NCBI GenBank assembly: GCA_023415145.1
Contig: JAEZLW010000182.1
Coordinates: 1-16,963 of the forward strand
From: Bacillota bacterium
GTDB lineage: Bacteria > Bacillota > Clostridia > Christensenellales > Aristaeellaceae
DNA: 16,963 nucleotides
Direction of reading: 5' to 3'
Shown one piece after another: positions 1 through 6,597 of the stretch. Numbering within the stretch: the stretch's first letter is position 1; each line of letters starts with the position of its first letter. A program made the position numbers and the translations under genes. The notes beneath the pieces are model-generated. The model saw only the letters and a program-made list of their open reading frames with translations. It was not told the origin of the DNA and ran no database searches.

Positions 1-254
1 CTCAGTTCATGATGAGTTCTTCCATGCCCCAGACAGCGGCACCTGCCCAGGATGGGAAGCCAGGCTCATCAAACTTTATGAAATATTTCTTCCCGATTTT
101 TTCCCTTTTCATCTGCTTCAGTTCCAATGCAGGTTTTGCGCTGTACTGGGTTACGGCAAACCTGATCGCCGGGGCGCAAAACGTGCTGCTCAACAAGTAC
201 TTTCTCGCGCAGGAAAAGAAAGCCGCCACCGTGGGAGAGGGGACAGTGAAATGA
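1..254 (+). CDS. yidC: YidC/Oxa1-family membrane protein insertase, C-terminal fragment
   Basis: This is the last 83 codons of a gene that enters from the left edge; reading begins at base 3 with QFMMSSSMPQ. YidC inserts and folds proteins in the cytoplasmic membrane, alone or with SecYEG. The fragment has a hydrophobic segment (KYFFPIFSLFICFSSNAGFA), then LYWVTANLIAGAQNVLLNKY, which is typical of the last transmembrane helices of YidC, followed by a short charged tail. The stop codon overlaps the start of jag by 4 bases (ATGA). The yidC-jag pair is a standard arrangement in Firmicutes and supports the call. The N-terminal part, including any lipoprotein signal, lies outside the window, so SpoIIIJ-type and YidC2-type cannot be told apart. 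Confidence 0.93.
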   Translation, partial: QFMMSSSMPQTAAPAQDGKPGSSNFMKYFFPIFSLFICFSSNAGFALYWVTANLIAGAQNVLLNKYFLAQEKKAATVGEGTVK

Positions 255-1234
255 AAACGTATGAGTCATCGGCAAAATCCATTGAAGAGGCCATTTCAGC
301 CGGCCTGGAGCATTTGGGTGTATCCATCGGCGAAGTGACCATCGACATTCTGGAGGAAGGCAGCAAGGGTCTGTTCGGCCTGTTCGGGAGCCGTCTGGCC
401 AAAGTGCGTCTGACGCTCAAAGACCAAGAGGAAGAAGAGTCTATCTGGAACGCGCTTGCCAGGGAAACCGAAAAACCTGCCAGGGAATCAAAACCCAGAG
501 TGGAAAGCGCCAAACGGGAGCAGCCCAAACGTGATGCAGCAAAGAAGGAAGAAGCTGTAAAGAGCGAATCCAAACGGGAAGAGCCAAAAAAGGAAGCAGC
601 CGCCGAGAAAAAGCCTGTTGAGAAAAAGCCCGCCCCAAAAGCTGCTCCTAAAGTTGCTGTTAAGGATGTGCCGGCAGCCAGCCGGGAAGACCGTCCGGCA
701 GCCGCTAAGCCCGCAGTGCCCCAGGAGCCGGTAACTCCAGCGCCTCAGGCTGATCCCGCTTCACCCGAAGGCAAGGCGCAGCAGTTTTTGCAGACGCTGA
801 CCGCATTGATGGACGTCGGTGTCAGCGTGGCCGTATCCCGGGATGAGGAAGGCAATGTGCTTGTGAACATGCAGGGCGATACGCTGGGCATTTTGATCGG
901 CCGCCGTGGCGAAACGCTGGATGCGCTGCAGTACTTGACCAGCCTGCTGGTGAACAAAGGCTCCGAGCAGTATATCCGCGTGACACTGGATACGGAAAAC
1001 TACCGCGCCAAGCGGGAGGAAGCCCTCACACGCCTGGCCAACCGCATGGCCAACCGGGCCATCAAGACCGGCCGCAAGGTGGTGCTGGAGCCCATGAACC
1101 CTTATGAGCGCCGCATCCTCCACAGCGCGCTGCAGGCTAACGAAGCTGTAACCACCCACAGCGAAGGAGAAGAACCCAACCGCCATGTGGTTATCACATT
1201 GAAAAGTGAGAAAACTGGCAAAGCTGCGCAATAA
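251..1234 (+). CDS. jag: Jag/KhpB RNA-binding protein (Jag-N, KH, R3H domains)
   Basis: A 327-aa RNA-binding protein of the SpoIIIJ-associated (Jag, also KhpB/EloR) family. In other Firmicutes this family acts with KhpA in post-transcriptional control of cell elongation and division. Residues 1-55 are the Jag-N domain, with EEGSKGLFGLFGSRLAKV near 36-52. Residues about 58-175 are a low-complexity linker rich in Lys, Glu, Ala and Pro. A KH domain follows, with its GxxG loop at 217-220 (GRRG). Near the end is an R3H domain with the R-x3-H core at R287 to H291. The start codon overlaps the yidC stop (ATGA), and a GGGAGAGGGG Shine-Dalgarno lies just upstream, so the two genes are probably translationally coupled. 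The linker is long but its composition is usual for the family. An intrinsic terminator ends the unit at about 1303. Confidence 0.95.
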   Translation: MKTYESSAKSIEEAISAGLEHLGVSIGEVTIDILEEGSKGLFGLFGSRLAKVRLTLKDQEEEESIWNALARETEKPARESKPRVESAKREQPKRDAAKKEEAVKSESKREEPKKEAAAEKKPVEKKPAPKAAPKVAVKDVPAASREDRPAAAKPAVPQEPVTPAPQADPASPEGKAQQFLQTLTALMDVGVSVAVSRDEEGNVLVNMQGDTLGILIGRRGETLDALQYLTSLLVNKGSEQYIRVTLDTENYRAKREEALTRLANRMANRAIKTGRKVVLEPMNPYERRILHSALQANEAVTTHSEGEEPNRHVVITLKSEKTGKAAQ

Positions 1235-1261
1235 GCTGAGCAGCCTGCTATTCAAAAAGTG

Positions 1262-1303
1262 AAACACCCCTCTGCCATAAGTCATGGAAGAGGGGTGTTT
1301 TTT
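1262..1303 (+). terminator. Rho-independent terminator after jag
   Basis: A perfect 12-bp inverted repeat, AAACACCCCTCT (1262-1273) and AGAGGGGTGTTT (1289-1300), with a 15-nt loop, is followed by a T run (1298-1303 TTTTTT). It ends the yidC-jag transcript. It lies 9 bp from the end of the convergent GNAT gene and could also slow transcription from the other side, but the T run on that strand is interrupted. Confidence 0.9.
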
Positions 1304-1312
1304 GTCTGTGCA

Positions 1313-1882
1313 TCACAGCATCTTTTCTACCAGCGCGTGGTGCTCCGTTTCACGTACGATTCGAAAGCCAAGATTTTTGTACATGACCAATGGACCCAGA
1401 TAGTTATGCTCCTGAGATTCGTCTTGGAGGATTGGGTATGCCTCCACACGGGCAACCCCCTGCGCCTTTAAATCCGCCAGCGCGTTTTCAAGCAGTTTTG
1501 TTGCGATGCCTTTGTTTCGATAGCTTTGGGCAACGGTGAAGCAGACGATGGCACCACAATGATCATCTATCGTGGCAAGATCGCTGTAAAAAACCCGGGC
1601 ACCGGGTAGATTTTTCACCTTGTCGTAATGGCACCAGCCAACGGGCTTGCCGTCTGCATAAGCAAACAGGCCACGCATCCGACCGCTTAGGATCATTTCC
1701 CGGGCAGCGGCTTTGTTGTCTTCCCGGGTGCTTTTTTCCCAAGACTCGCGGCTTTCAGCATGGAAAAAGCAGCAAAAGCAATCGCATCCCCATTCCGGGT
1801 GCTCGGCAAAAGCAATATGCTCGAAAAATTCAAAAAAATCCTCCACACGCTCCGGGGTAAGCAGCTTGATGGCTATCTGCAT
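1313..1882 (-). CDS. GNAT-family N-acetyltransferase
   Basis: A 189-aa protein of the Gcn5-related N-acetyltransferase superfamily, which transfers acetyl from acetyl-CoA to an amine; the substrate is unknown. The acetyl-CoA pyrophosphate loop is visible as YRNKGIATKLLENAL (R122-x-x-G-x-A127), after the strand DHCGAIVCFTV. Before it come AYADGKPVGWCHYDKV and a cysteine-rich N-terminal stretch, HPEWGCDCFCCFFH (28-41), which resembles the HPEW...C.C..YH motif of one GNAT subgroup. The start at 1882 (MQIAIKLLTP) is chosen because AAGGAG sits 9 nt upstream, at 1897-1892. A longer frame opens at 1927, but it would begin inside the promoter -10 box. The gene is monocistronic and convergent with jag. 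Confidence 0.85.
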   Translation of the reverse strand: MQIAIKLLTPERVEDFFEFFEHIAFAEHPEWGCDCFCCFFHAESRESWEKSTREDNKAAAREMILSGRMRGLFAYADGKPVGWCHYDKVKNLPGARVFYSDLATIDDHCGAIVCFTVAQSYRNKGIATKLLENALADLKAQGVARVEAYPILQDESQEHNYLGPLVMYKNLGFRIVRETEHHALVEKML

Positions 1883-1926
1883 ATTCCCACGCTCCTTCTT
1901 TTGTGTTTCACACTTGCCTTTCACCA

Positions 1927-1955
1927 AGTATAGGGCTTCTCGAACCTGACGTCAA
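1927..1955 (-). promoter_or_regulatory. Sigma-A-type promoter for the GNAT gene
   Basis: On the minus strand, TTGACG (1955-1950), a 17-nt spacer and TATACT (1932-1927) make a near-consensus housekeeping promoter. Transcription would start near 1920, giving a leader of about 38 nt that contains the AAGGAG site. It lies back to back with the promoter at 1983-2011, with 27 bp between the two -35 boxes. Confidence 0.75.
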
Positions 1956-1982
1956 CGAAGAGCTGAAAAGATAACCGAATAC

Positions 1983-2011
1983 TTGACAATATGTAAAATT
2001 AGTAATATACT
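1983..2011 (+). promoter_or_regulatory. Sigma-A-type promoter for the 2046-2874 gene pair
   Basis: TTGACA (1983-1988), 17 nt and TATACT (2006-2011) make a strong consensus promoter in a markedly A+T-rich stretch. The -10 box lies in an inverted repeat, TTAGT (1999-2003) and ACTAA (2009-2013), with 5 bases between. This could be an operator, but the A+T richness makes chance symmetry easy. The Shine-Dalgarno (AGGGA) for the next gene lies at about 2035-2039. Confidence 0.75.
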
Positions 2012-2045
2012 AAATAAGTAATTAATTAAAAGTGAGGGAAAGCTC

Positions 2046-2570
2046 ATGAAAATTCCGGTAACACTCAAGCACAAGCCGGTACTCGTCAGCGAAAACTATG
2101 CCAATGTGGACGGGCGCACGGCTTACCATACCGATGCCCAGGGTTTGTCCCTGGGTTTGGCCCAGTGGAATGACCGTGGCAAGGTGGATATATCCGCCAA
2201 GGTCTGGCGGTATACGGGAGAAAAGTGGTCGCGCCAATCGGAGGAGATGCCGTTGCACCGGGTGCTGGACCTGGCCATACTGATCTGCCGGGCCAGGCAG
2301 CACTTTCAGGATGCCTACAGGTATCCCAAACTGTATGATGAGGCGAAGCCGCAGCTTGGCCGCATCCCCATGCAAGGAGATGCCATGACGGTGGAAGTCT
2401 GCCTGGACAACCCCTGCATTGATGAGGATATCCGGCTGTTTCAGGATGCGCTGCAAAAGGACGATGAGCTTTTGTCGGAGAGGTTGCACCTTTTATCTGA
2501 TTTGCTGAAGGAAATGGGGTATGGACATGGATACGCGGGAGAAACGAAAAAGCCTTCAAAGGGCGTATAA
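2046..2570 (+). CDS. Conserved protein of unknown function, DUF6530-like
   Basis: A 174-aa soluble protein with no signal peptide or membrane segment. From memory, the N-terminus (MKIPVTLKHKPVLVSENYAN, then VDGRTAYHTDAQGLSLGLAQ and WNDRGKVDISAKVWR) matches a small conserved family I know as DUF6530; I cannot check the family number here. The central part (PLHRVLDLAILICRARQHF, residues about 78-96) and the C-terminal part (DEDIRLFQDALQKDDELLSE) look alpha-helical. No catalytic motif is evident. It starts at an ATG behind AGGGA, is read from a strong promoter of its own, and overlaps the next gene by 50 bp. The two genes are therefore probably coupled and share a transcript ending at about 2926. 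Function is unknown. Confidence 0.8.
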   Translation: MKIPVTLKHKPVLVSENYANVDGRTAYHTDAQGLSLGLAQWNDRGKVDISAKVWRYTGEKWSRQSEEMPLHRVLDLAILICRARQHFQDAYRYPKLYDEAKPQLGRIPMQGDAMTVEVCLDNPCIDEDIRLFQDALQKDDELLSERLHLLSDLLKEMGYGHGYAGETKKPSKGV

Positions 2571-2874
2571 AGAAGCAGACGAGGTGGGCTGCGTCAGCCT
2601 GTATGAGAACCATGTGAACGGCAGATACCTGATCGTTGGCGAACCCAACCTCAGGGGTGCAAAGAACCGGTTTCAATTCTCAAAGGCTATCGGTTCCTGT
2701 GCCCATATGCTGCTGGCGGAAGATTGGAAAATATACGGCGCGGATGCCTTTACCTTCACTGTTCTGGACACCTTGAAAAAAGACCCGGAGCAAACCCTGA
2801 AGGAGTTCAAGGAAGAGCTTATAGCGCTTGCGGATATGTATCGAAACGGAAGGCCGGCGGAGCTTTCTTATTGA
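2521..2874 (+). CDS. Degenerate GIY-YIG-like small protein
   Basis: A 117-aa protein resembling short GIY-YIG-fold proteins of Firmicutes. The recognisable line is GCVSLYENHVNGRYLI (23-38), then EPNLRGAKNRFQF (41-53) and LAEDWKIYGADAFTFTVLDT (65-84). In GIY-YIG proteins these correspond to the GIY strand, the YIG strand with its NL..R helix, and the conserved W..YGxxAFxFxVL block. Here GIY has become GCV and YIG has become LIVG, so key tyrosines of the nuclease site appear missing and activity is doubtful. The start at 2521 has AAGGAAA 6 nt upstream, inside the preceding gene; a second ATG at 2527 is possible. The family assignment rests on remembered homologues, so it is moderate. Confidence 0.72.
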   Translation: MDMDTREKRKSLQRAYKEADEVGCVSLYENHVNGRYLIVGEPNLRGAKNRFQFSKAIGSCAHMLLAEDWKIYGADAFTFTVLDTLKKDPEQTLKEFKEELIALADMYRNGRPAELSY

Positions 2875-2884
2875 CAGGCACAAA

Positions 2885-2926
2885 AAAAGCAGGCAGCGGG
2901 CACAAAAGCCCTGCGCGCCTGCTTTT
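2885..2926. terminator. Bidirectional Rho-independent terminator
   Basis: A perfect 10-bp inverted repeat, AAAAGCAGGC (2885-2894) and GCCTGCTTTT (2917-2926), has extra pairing inside (GCGGGC against GCCCTGC). On the plus strand it ends in TTTT after the 2521-2874 gene. On the minus strand it ends in a 7-T run, 17 bp beyond the stop of the nitronate monooxygenase gene. It fits a shared terminator for two convergent genes. Confidence 0.9.
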
Positions 2927-2942
2927 ATCGTGATCGCTTTTT

Positions 2943-4055
2943 TTATTGCATGCTGCCTTTTTCGTTGTCGCTTTCGACTGCCTGCATATATTCGCTTTTA
3001 ATGTATTCGCATACTTTCTCTACAGGCTTTATTTCAGATGCCCTGAATGCGTTTGCACCAGCGAATGCGAATCCATTTTTGAGAATCCCCTTTTTGGCAT
3101 TAATAAGCGCAACCGCTATGCAATAGGGGCTGCTTTTATATTCGCAGGTTGTGATACAATGGTAGGGACAGCGAAACGGTGTTTTGTTGCCCGCGTTAAC
3201 GCTGTGAATAAAATCATTGACAATCACTCTTCCAGGCAGACCAACCGGGCTTTTGATGATGCCAATATCTTCCTTGCCGGCATGGATATAAGCGTTCTTA
3301 AAATCAATGGATGCATCGCATTCGTCGGTGGTAACGAACCTGGTCGCCATTTGCACCCCCGATGCGCCCAGTTTCATGATTTTGTACATATCTTCTCCGG
3401 TATATATGCCACCGCCTGCGATAATCGGAATCGGCTTGCCAAACTCATCTTCAAATGGTTTGACACCGTTTACCACATCCACGACGATTTTCTCCAATGC
3501 ATATTCCGGATCGTCAATCTGCTCCGGCTTGAAACCGAGGTGTCCCCCTGCCTTGGGGCCTTCCACCACAAAAGCATCCGGTACATAATTGTACTTGCCT
3601 GCCCATATTTTAATGAGAAGCGTTGCTGCTTTAGCAGACGAAACAATGGGGATAAGCTTGGTCCTGGAGGTCTCGCTGATATACTCAGGGAGGTTCAGCG
3701 GCAGCCCGGCACCGGAGAAAATGGCATCTACGCCTTCTTCAATGGATGTTTTGACGAGCTCAGCAAAGTTTGACAGTGCCACCATAATGTTAACGCCAAT
3801 AATCCCTTGCGTAAGCTTTCGCGCTTTTCTGATTTCATTGCGAAGGGCTCTGACACTTGCTTCAAGATAATTGGACGAGCCATCATCTTCCAGCATCCCT
3901 ATTCCTGCGGCTGCGATAACGCCAATGCCACCCTGATTGGCAACGGCTGATGCCAAACCGGACAGGGAGACGCCGACACCCATCCCGCCTTGAATGATGG
4001 GAAGCTTTGCGATAAGGTCTCCGATTCTTAGTTCCACAATTTTTCCTATATTCAT
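2943..4055 (-). CDS. Nitronate monooxygenase-like FMN oxidoreductase (2-nitropropane dioxygenase/FabK superfamily)
   Basis: A 370-aa TIM-barrel flavoprotein of the NMO/FabK superfamily. Members oxidise alkyl nitronates or reduce enoyl-ACP using FMN. Visible motifs are PIIQGGMGVGVSLSGLASAV (19-38, the FMN-binding N-terminus), VVEGPKAGGHLGF (163-175, with H172 at the usual catalytic histidine position), PIIAGGGIYTG (210-220) and GASGVQMATRFVTTDEC (230-246). The C-terminal part carries four clustered cysteines, C296, C300, C304 and C312, in RCPYHCITTCEYKSSPYC. Classical NMOs lack this as far as I recall, but similar clostridial proteins have it. AAGGAG at 4068-4063 lies 7 nt before the ATG. Third codon positions are visibly richer in A/T than in pta or valS. 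FabK and NMO activities cannot be separated on sequence alone; there is no fatty-acid gene nearby. Confidence 0.85.
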   Translation of the reverse strand: MNIGKIVELRIGDLIAKLPIIQGGMGVGVSLSGLASAVANQGGIGVIAAAGIGMLEDDGSSNYLEASVRALRNEIRKARKLTQGIIGVNIMVALSNFAELVKTSIEEGVDAIFSGAGLPLNLPEYISETSRTKLIPIVSSAKAATLLIKIWAGKYNYVPDAFVVEGPKAGGHLGFKPEQIDDPEYALEKIVVDVVNGVKPFEDEFGKPIPIIAGGGIYTGEDMYKIMKLGASGVQMATRFVTTDECDASIDFKNAYIHAGKEDIGIIKSPVGLPGRVIVNDFIHSVNAGNKTPFRCPYHCITTCEYKSSPYCIAVALINAKKGILKNGFAFAGANAFRASEIKPVEKVCEYIKSEYMQAVESDNEKGSMQ

Positions 4056-4086
4056 TCATAAGCTCCTTGTGTATGATTTCATATGA

Positions 4087-4095
4087 ATTATAGCA
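4087..4095 (-). promoter_or_regulatory. Extended -10 promoter for the NMO-like gene
   Basis: On the minus strand, TGCTATAAT (4095-4087) is a perfect extended -10 element (TGnTATAAT), about 30 nt upstream of the ATG at 4055. No good -35 is visible, which is common for extended -10 promoters. A palindrome, TGTTTC-C-GAAACA (4133-4145), lies further upstream, about 40 bp from the -10. Confidence 0.6.
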
Positions 4096-4217
4096 CACGG
4101 ATCAGTCATAAGCAGCAAATCGAAAAATTTTTTGTTTCCGAAACATGCGCCGACTTTAGGTTTTACCATTTGGAGTCGGAGAATGCATGGTACTTGCCAA
4201 GAGTGTCAGCCATCATA

Positions 4218-5405
4218 TCATTTTTTTGCCACCTGCTGCCGGTATCCACCACCCAGGGGAAGTCCGGCACCCAATGACCAAAGGTCATAGGCTGCCATGT
4301 CCAGGAGGAAGGATTCATCCTTTTCCTGACGGGCGGCTTTTGTATACAAAAGTCCCTTGGGCAGGGAACTTAAATATGCCCGGGCGCTTGCTTTAAAGCC
4401 CAGAAGACGGAAGGACCTGGGATTGCTTTGTTTGATTCGGTATGATGTCATGTCCAACAGGATGTGTGTCAGCAGCCGGTTCAACCGTGTATGGGTATAC
4501 CGCTTTGTTTTTAGTGCTGCAAGCAGTCCGTGACGGGATATATGCATTGGGGCAAGGGATTTGAGGCGGTGTTCCAACCCTTCGTTTACGTTGGGGTATT
4601 GCCTGAGCATATCTTCATTTATGTGATGAAGCTTTTCCCGAAGCAGTATATCCAGCGATTCCGGGCGGTGGATAATACCGTCTTCCAACGCCTTCATAAG
4701 CTGCGGCAGCGCATCTCCAGGTATCATTTTTTCAATTTGTCGCCAGTCGCCCCGGCGGATCGCTTCCCGGGCGGCGGTGGCGGATGCAAAGCCCTCCTGC
4801 CAGCTTGTATCATGGTAATCTCCAAGGCGTTTTACCGGTACAGGCATCATGGAGCTGCCTATACGCAGCAAGGCGCGGAGATAGCATATGGCCAGTACAT
4901 TGTTGGGGGCGGAAACGATGGTGCTCTGAGGGTGATCAAGGCAACGTTGCAAGGCCATGCCCTGGGCTCTTGCATGGGACTGGCCCTTTTGAAGCCCCGT
5001 ACGCAAGGCTTCTTCAAAAGCTTCTGTAGGCCTTTCAAGGAGCAATGCGGCGCGCTGTAAACCAGGCAAATCCGCGATTTCACATCCGAAAGAAATGCAG
5101 TCTGCTTTCAGCGCTTCCAAGATGGATACGCCTCCCAATGCAAAAAACTCTGCTTCGCGTACGGCGTATACAGCGGGTAGTTCCACCACAACGTCGGCAC
5201 CGCAAGACAGCGCCATATCAGCCCGCAGCCCGGCGGAGACAATGGCCGCATCTCCGCGCTGGGTGAAAGGACCGCTCATGACGCATACCATCACCTGGGC
5301 TCCGGTTATATCCCGGGCCTTTTGCAGCTGGTATGCATGTCCTTTATGGAACGGATTGTATTCGCAGATTACGCCACAGACCCTTGGCGGTGACATATCG
5401 GCCAT
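4218..5405 (-). CDS. tmcAL: tRNA(Met) cytidine acetate ligase (TmcAL, YlbM)
   Basis: A 395-aa enzyme that uses ATP and acetate to form acetyl-adenylate and make N4-acetylcytidine at wobble position 34 of elongator tRNA-Met. The N-terminal nucleotidyltransferase-like fold has GVICEYNPFHKGH (11-23, with the HxGH nucleotide-binding signature), followed by VMSGPFTQRGDAA and VVVELPAVYAVREAEFFALG. The rest is a helical tRNA-binding region with NNVLAICYLRAL and the HDTSWQEGFASATAAREAIR block. Length fits the family (about 390-420 aa). The ATG at 5405 has GAAAGGA 7 nt upstream; an in-frame ATG 3 codons in is the alternative. It is divergent from pta-ackA, a neighbourhood I recall from other Clostridia. 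No clear terminator was seen before the NMO promoter. Confidence 0.93.
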   Translation of the reverse strand: MADMSPPRVCGVICEYNPFHKGHAYQLQKARDITGAQVMVCVMSGPFTQRGDAAIVSAGLRADMALSCGADVVVELPAVYAVREAEFFALGGVSILEALKADCISFGCEIADLPGLQRAALLLERPTEAFEEALRTGLQKGQSHARAQGMALQRCLDHPQSTIVSAPNNVLAICYLRALLRIGSSMMPVPVKRLGDYHDTSWQEGFASATAAREAIRRGDWRQIEKMIPGDALPQLMKALEDGIIHRPESLDILLREKLHHINEDMLRQYPNVNEGLEHRLKSLAPMHISRHGLLAALKTKRYTHTRLNRLLTHILLDMTSYRIKQSNPRSFRLLGFKASARAYLSSLPKGLLYTKAARQEKDESFLLDMAAYDLWSLGAGLPLGGGYRQQVAKK

Positions 5406-5509
5406 ATATGGTTCCTTTCTGCTGTTTTTTTCCTGAATATTTGCTATTTTTGCATCAGATTATTCGCATTTTGGACGACGGAACCCTTTTTTTTCATGCG
5501 GAAATCCTG

Positions 5510-5515
5510 TATAAT
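5510..5515 (+). promoter_or_regulatory. pta: Candidate -10 box for pta-ackA
   Basis: A perfect TATAAT (5510-5515) lies about 62 bp upstream of the pta start. The stretch where a -35 should be (5485-5495) is a T run and matches TTGACA poorly. The promoter may therefore need an activator or be weak as written. No convincing CcpA (cre) site was found in 5406-5577. Confidence 0.5.
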
Positions 5516-5577
5516 AGATTGGTTGGAAAGCATGCGCGTTTTTCGCGTTCATTTTTATGTCAAGGAGGTTTCATCAT

Positions 5578-6573
5578 ATGTCCGCTCTTTCGAAGATCAA
5601 GGCGAATGCCAGGAAAAACGCAAAGCATATCGTACTGGCGGAAGGCACTGAACCCCGCACTGTTCAAGCGTCTGCCCTGATTGTCAAGGAAGGTGTTGCA
5701 CGCGTAACATTGGTTGGCCCTGCGGAGGAAATCAAGAAGGTGGCCGCCCAGCATCAGGTGGATTTAACGGGTGTGGGGATTGAGGATCCCGCCGTCAGCC
5801 CAAAATCTGCTCCTTATGCGCAGCTTTTATATGATCTTCGCAAGAGCAAGGGTATGTCCATGGAAGAAGCGGACAACCTTGTACGCAATAATACGCTGTA
5901 TTTTGCCACGATGATGGTGAAAACCGGGGATGCCGACGGCATGGTAGCCGGAGCCATCAACTCTACGGGCAACACACTCCGGCCCGCCCTGCAAATTATC
6001 AAGACCGCTCCTGGCATTTCGGTGGTTTCTTCCTGCTTTTTGATGGAGCTGCCTGCCAAACAGTATGGCGATGACGGCGTGCTGGTGTTCGGTGACTGCG
6101 CTGTGATCCCCAACCCCACGGCTGACGAACTGGCTGCCATAGCCATTGCAAGCGCCAAAACAGGCAAGGAACTGGTGGGCATGGAACCAAAGGTAGCCAT
6201 GCTTTCCTTCTCCACCAAGGGCAGCGCTACCCATGAGCTGGTTTCCAAGGTGCAGGAAGCCACAAAGAAGGTCAAGGAGATAGCTCCCGAACTGAACGTT
6301 GACGGCGAACTGCAGGCAGATGCAGCGCTGGTGGAATCCGTGGGCAAATTGAAAAGCCCCGGCAGCCCCGTGGCGGGAAAAGCCAATGTACTCATATTCC
6401 CCGATCTGCAGGCCGGCAACATTGGCTACAAGCTGGTGCAGCGCCTGGCGGGAGCGGAGGCCATCGGCCCCATCGTGCAGGGCCTTAACAAGCCTGTGAA
6501 CGATTTGAGCCGGGGCTGTTCTGTGGAGGACATCGTGAATGTTGTGGCCATCACCGCCGTTATGGCGCAATAA
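5578..6573 (+). CDS. pta: Phosphate acetyltransferase
   Basis: A 331-aa enzyme that converts acetyl-CoA and phosphate to acetyl phosphate and CoA, the first step of acetate formation for ATP. The length matches the short class I Pta, without the N-terminal DRTGG/P-loop extension found in the enterobacterial long form. Recognisable blocks are IVLAEGTEPRTVQAS near the N-terminus, the central DADGMVAGAINSTGNTLRPA and, at the C-terminus, VLIFPDLQAGNIGYKLVQRL followed by AIGPIVQGLNKPVNDLSRGC. The start at 5578 (MSALSK) is chosen because AAGGAGGT at 5562-5569 sits 8 nt upstream; an in-frame ATG at 5557 lies before this site. ackA follows after 24 bp, so the two form an operon. Confidence 0.97.
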   Translation: MSALSKIKANARKNAKHIVLAEGTEPRTVQASALIVKEGVARVTLVGPAEEIKKVAAQHQVDLTGVGIEDPAVSPKSAPYAQLLYDLRKSKGMSMEEADNLVRNNTLYFATMMVKTGDADGMVAGAINSTGNTLRPALQIIKTAPGISVVSSCFLMELPAKQYGDDGVLVFGDCAVIPNPTADELAAIAIASAKTGKELVGMEPKVAMLSFSTKGSATHELVSKVQEATKKVKEIAPELNVDGELQADAALVESVGKLKSPGSPVAGKANVLIFPDLQAGNIGYKLVQRLAGAEAIGPIVQGLNKPVNDLSRGCSVEDIVNVVAITAVMAQ

Positions 6574-6597
6574 GTGCAGTAGGGAGAATGAATTGAT

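Noticed and set aside
2946..3773. A 275-codon open frame on the plus strand, opposite the NMO-like gene.
   Set aside because: The minus-strand frame carries clear flavoprotein motifs; the plus frame has none and no good ribosome site.
5535..5560. Small CGCG-TTTTT-CGCG hairpin in the pta leader as a terminator or riboswitch.
   Set aside because: The stem is only 4-5 bp and no larger conserved structure could be drawn.
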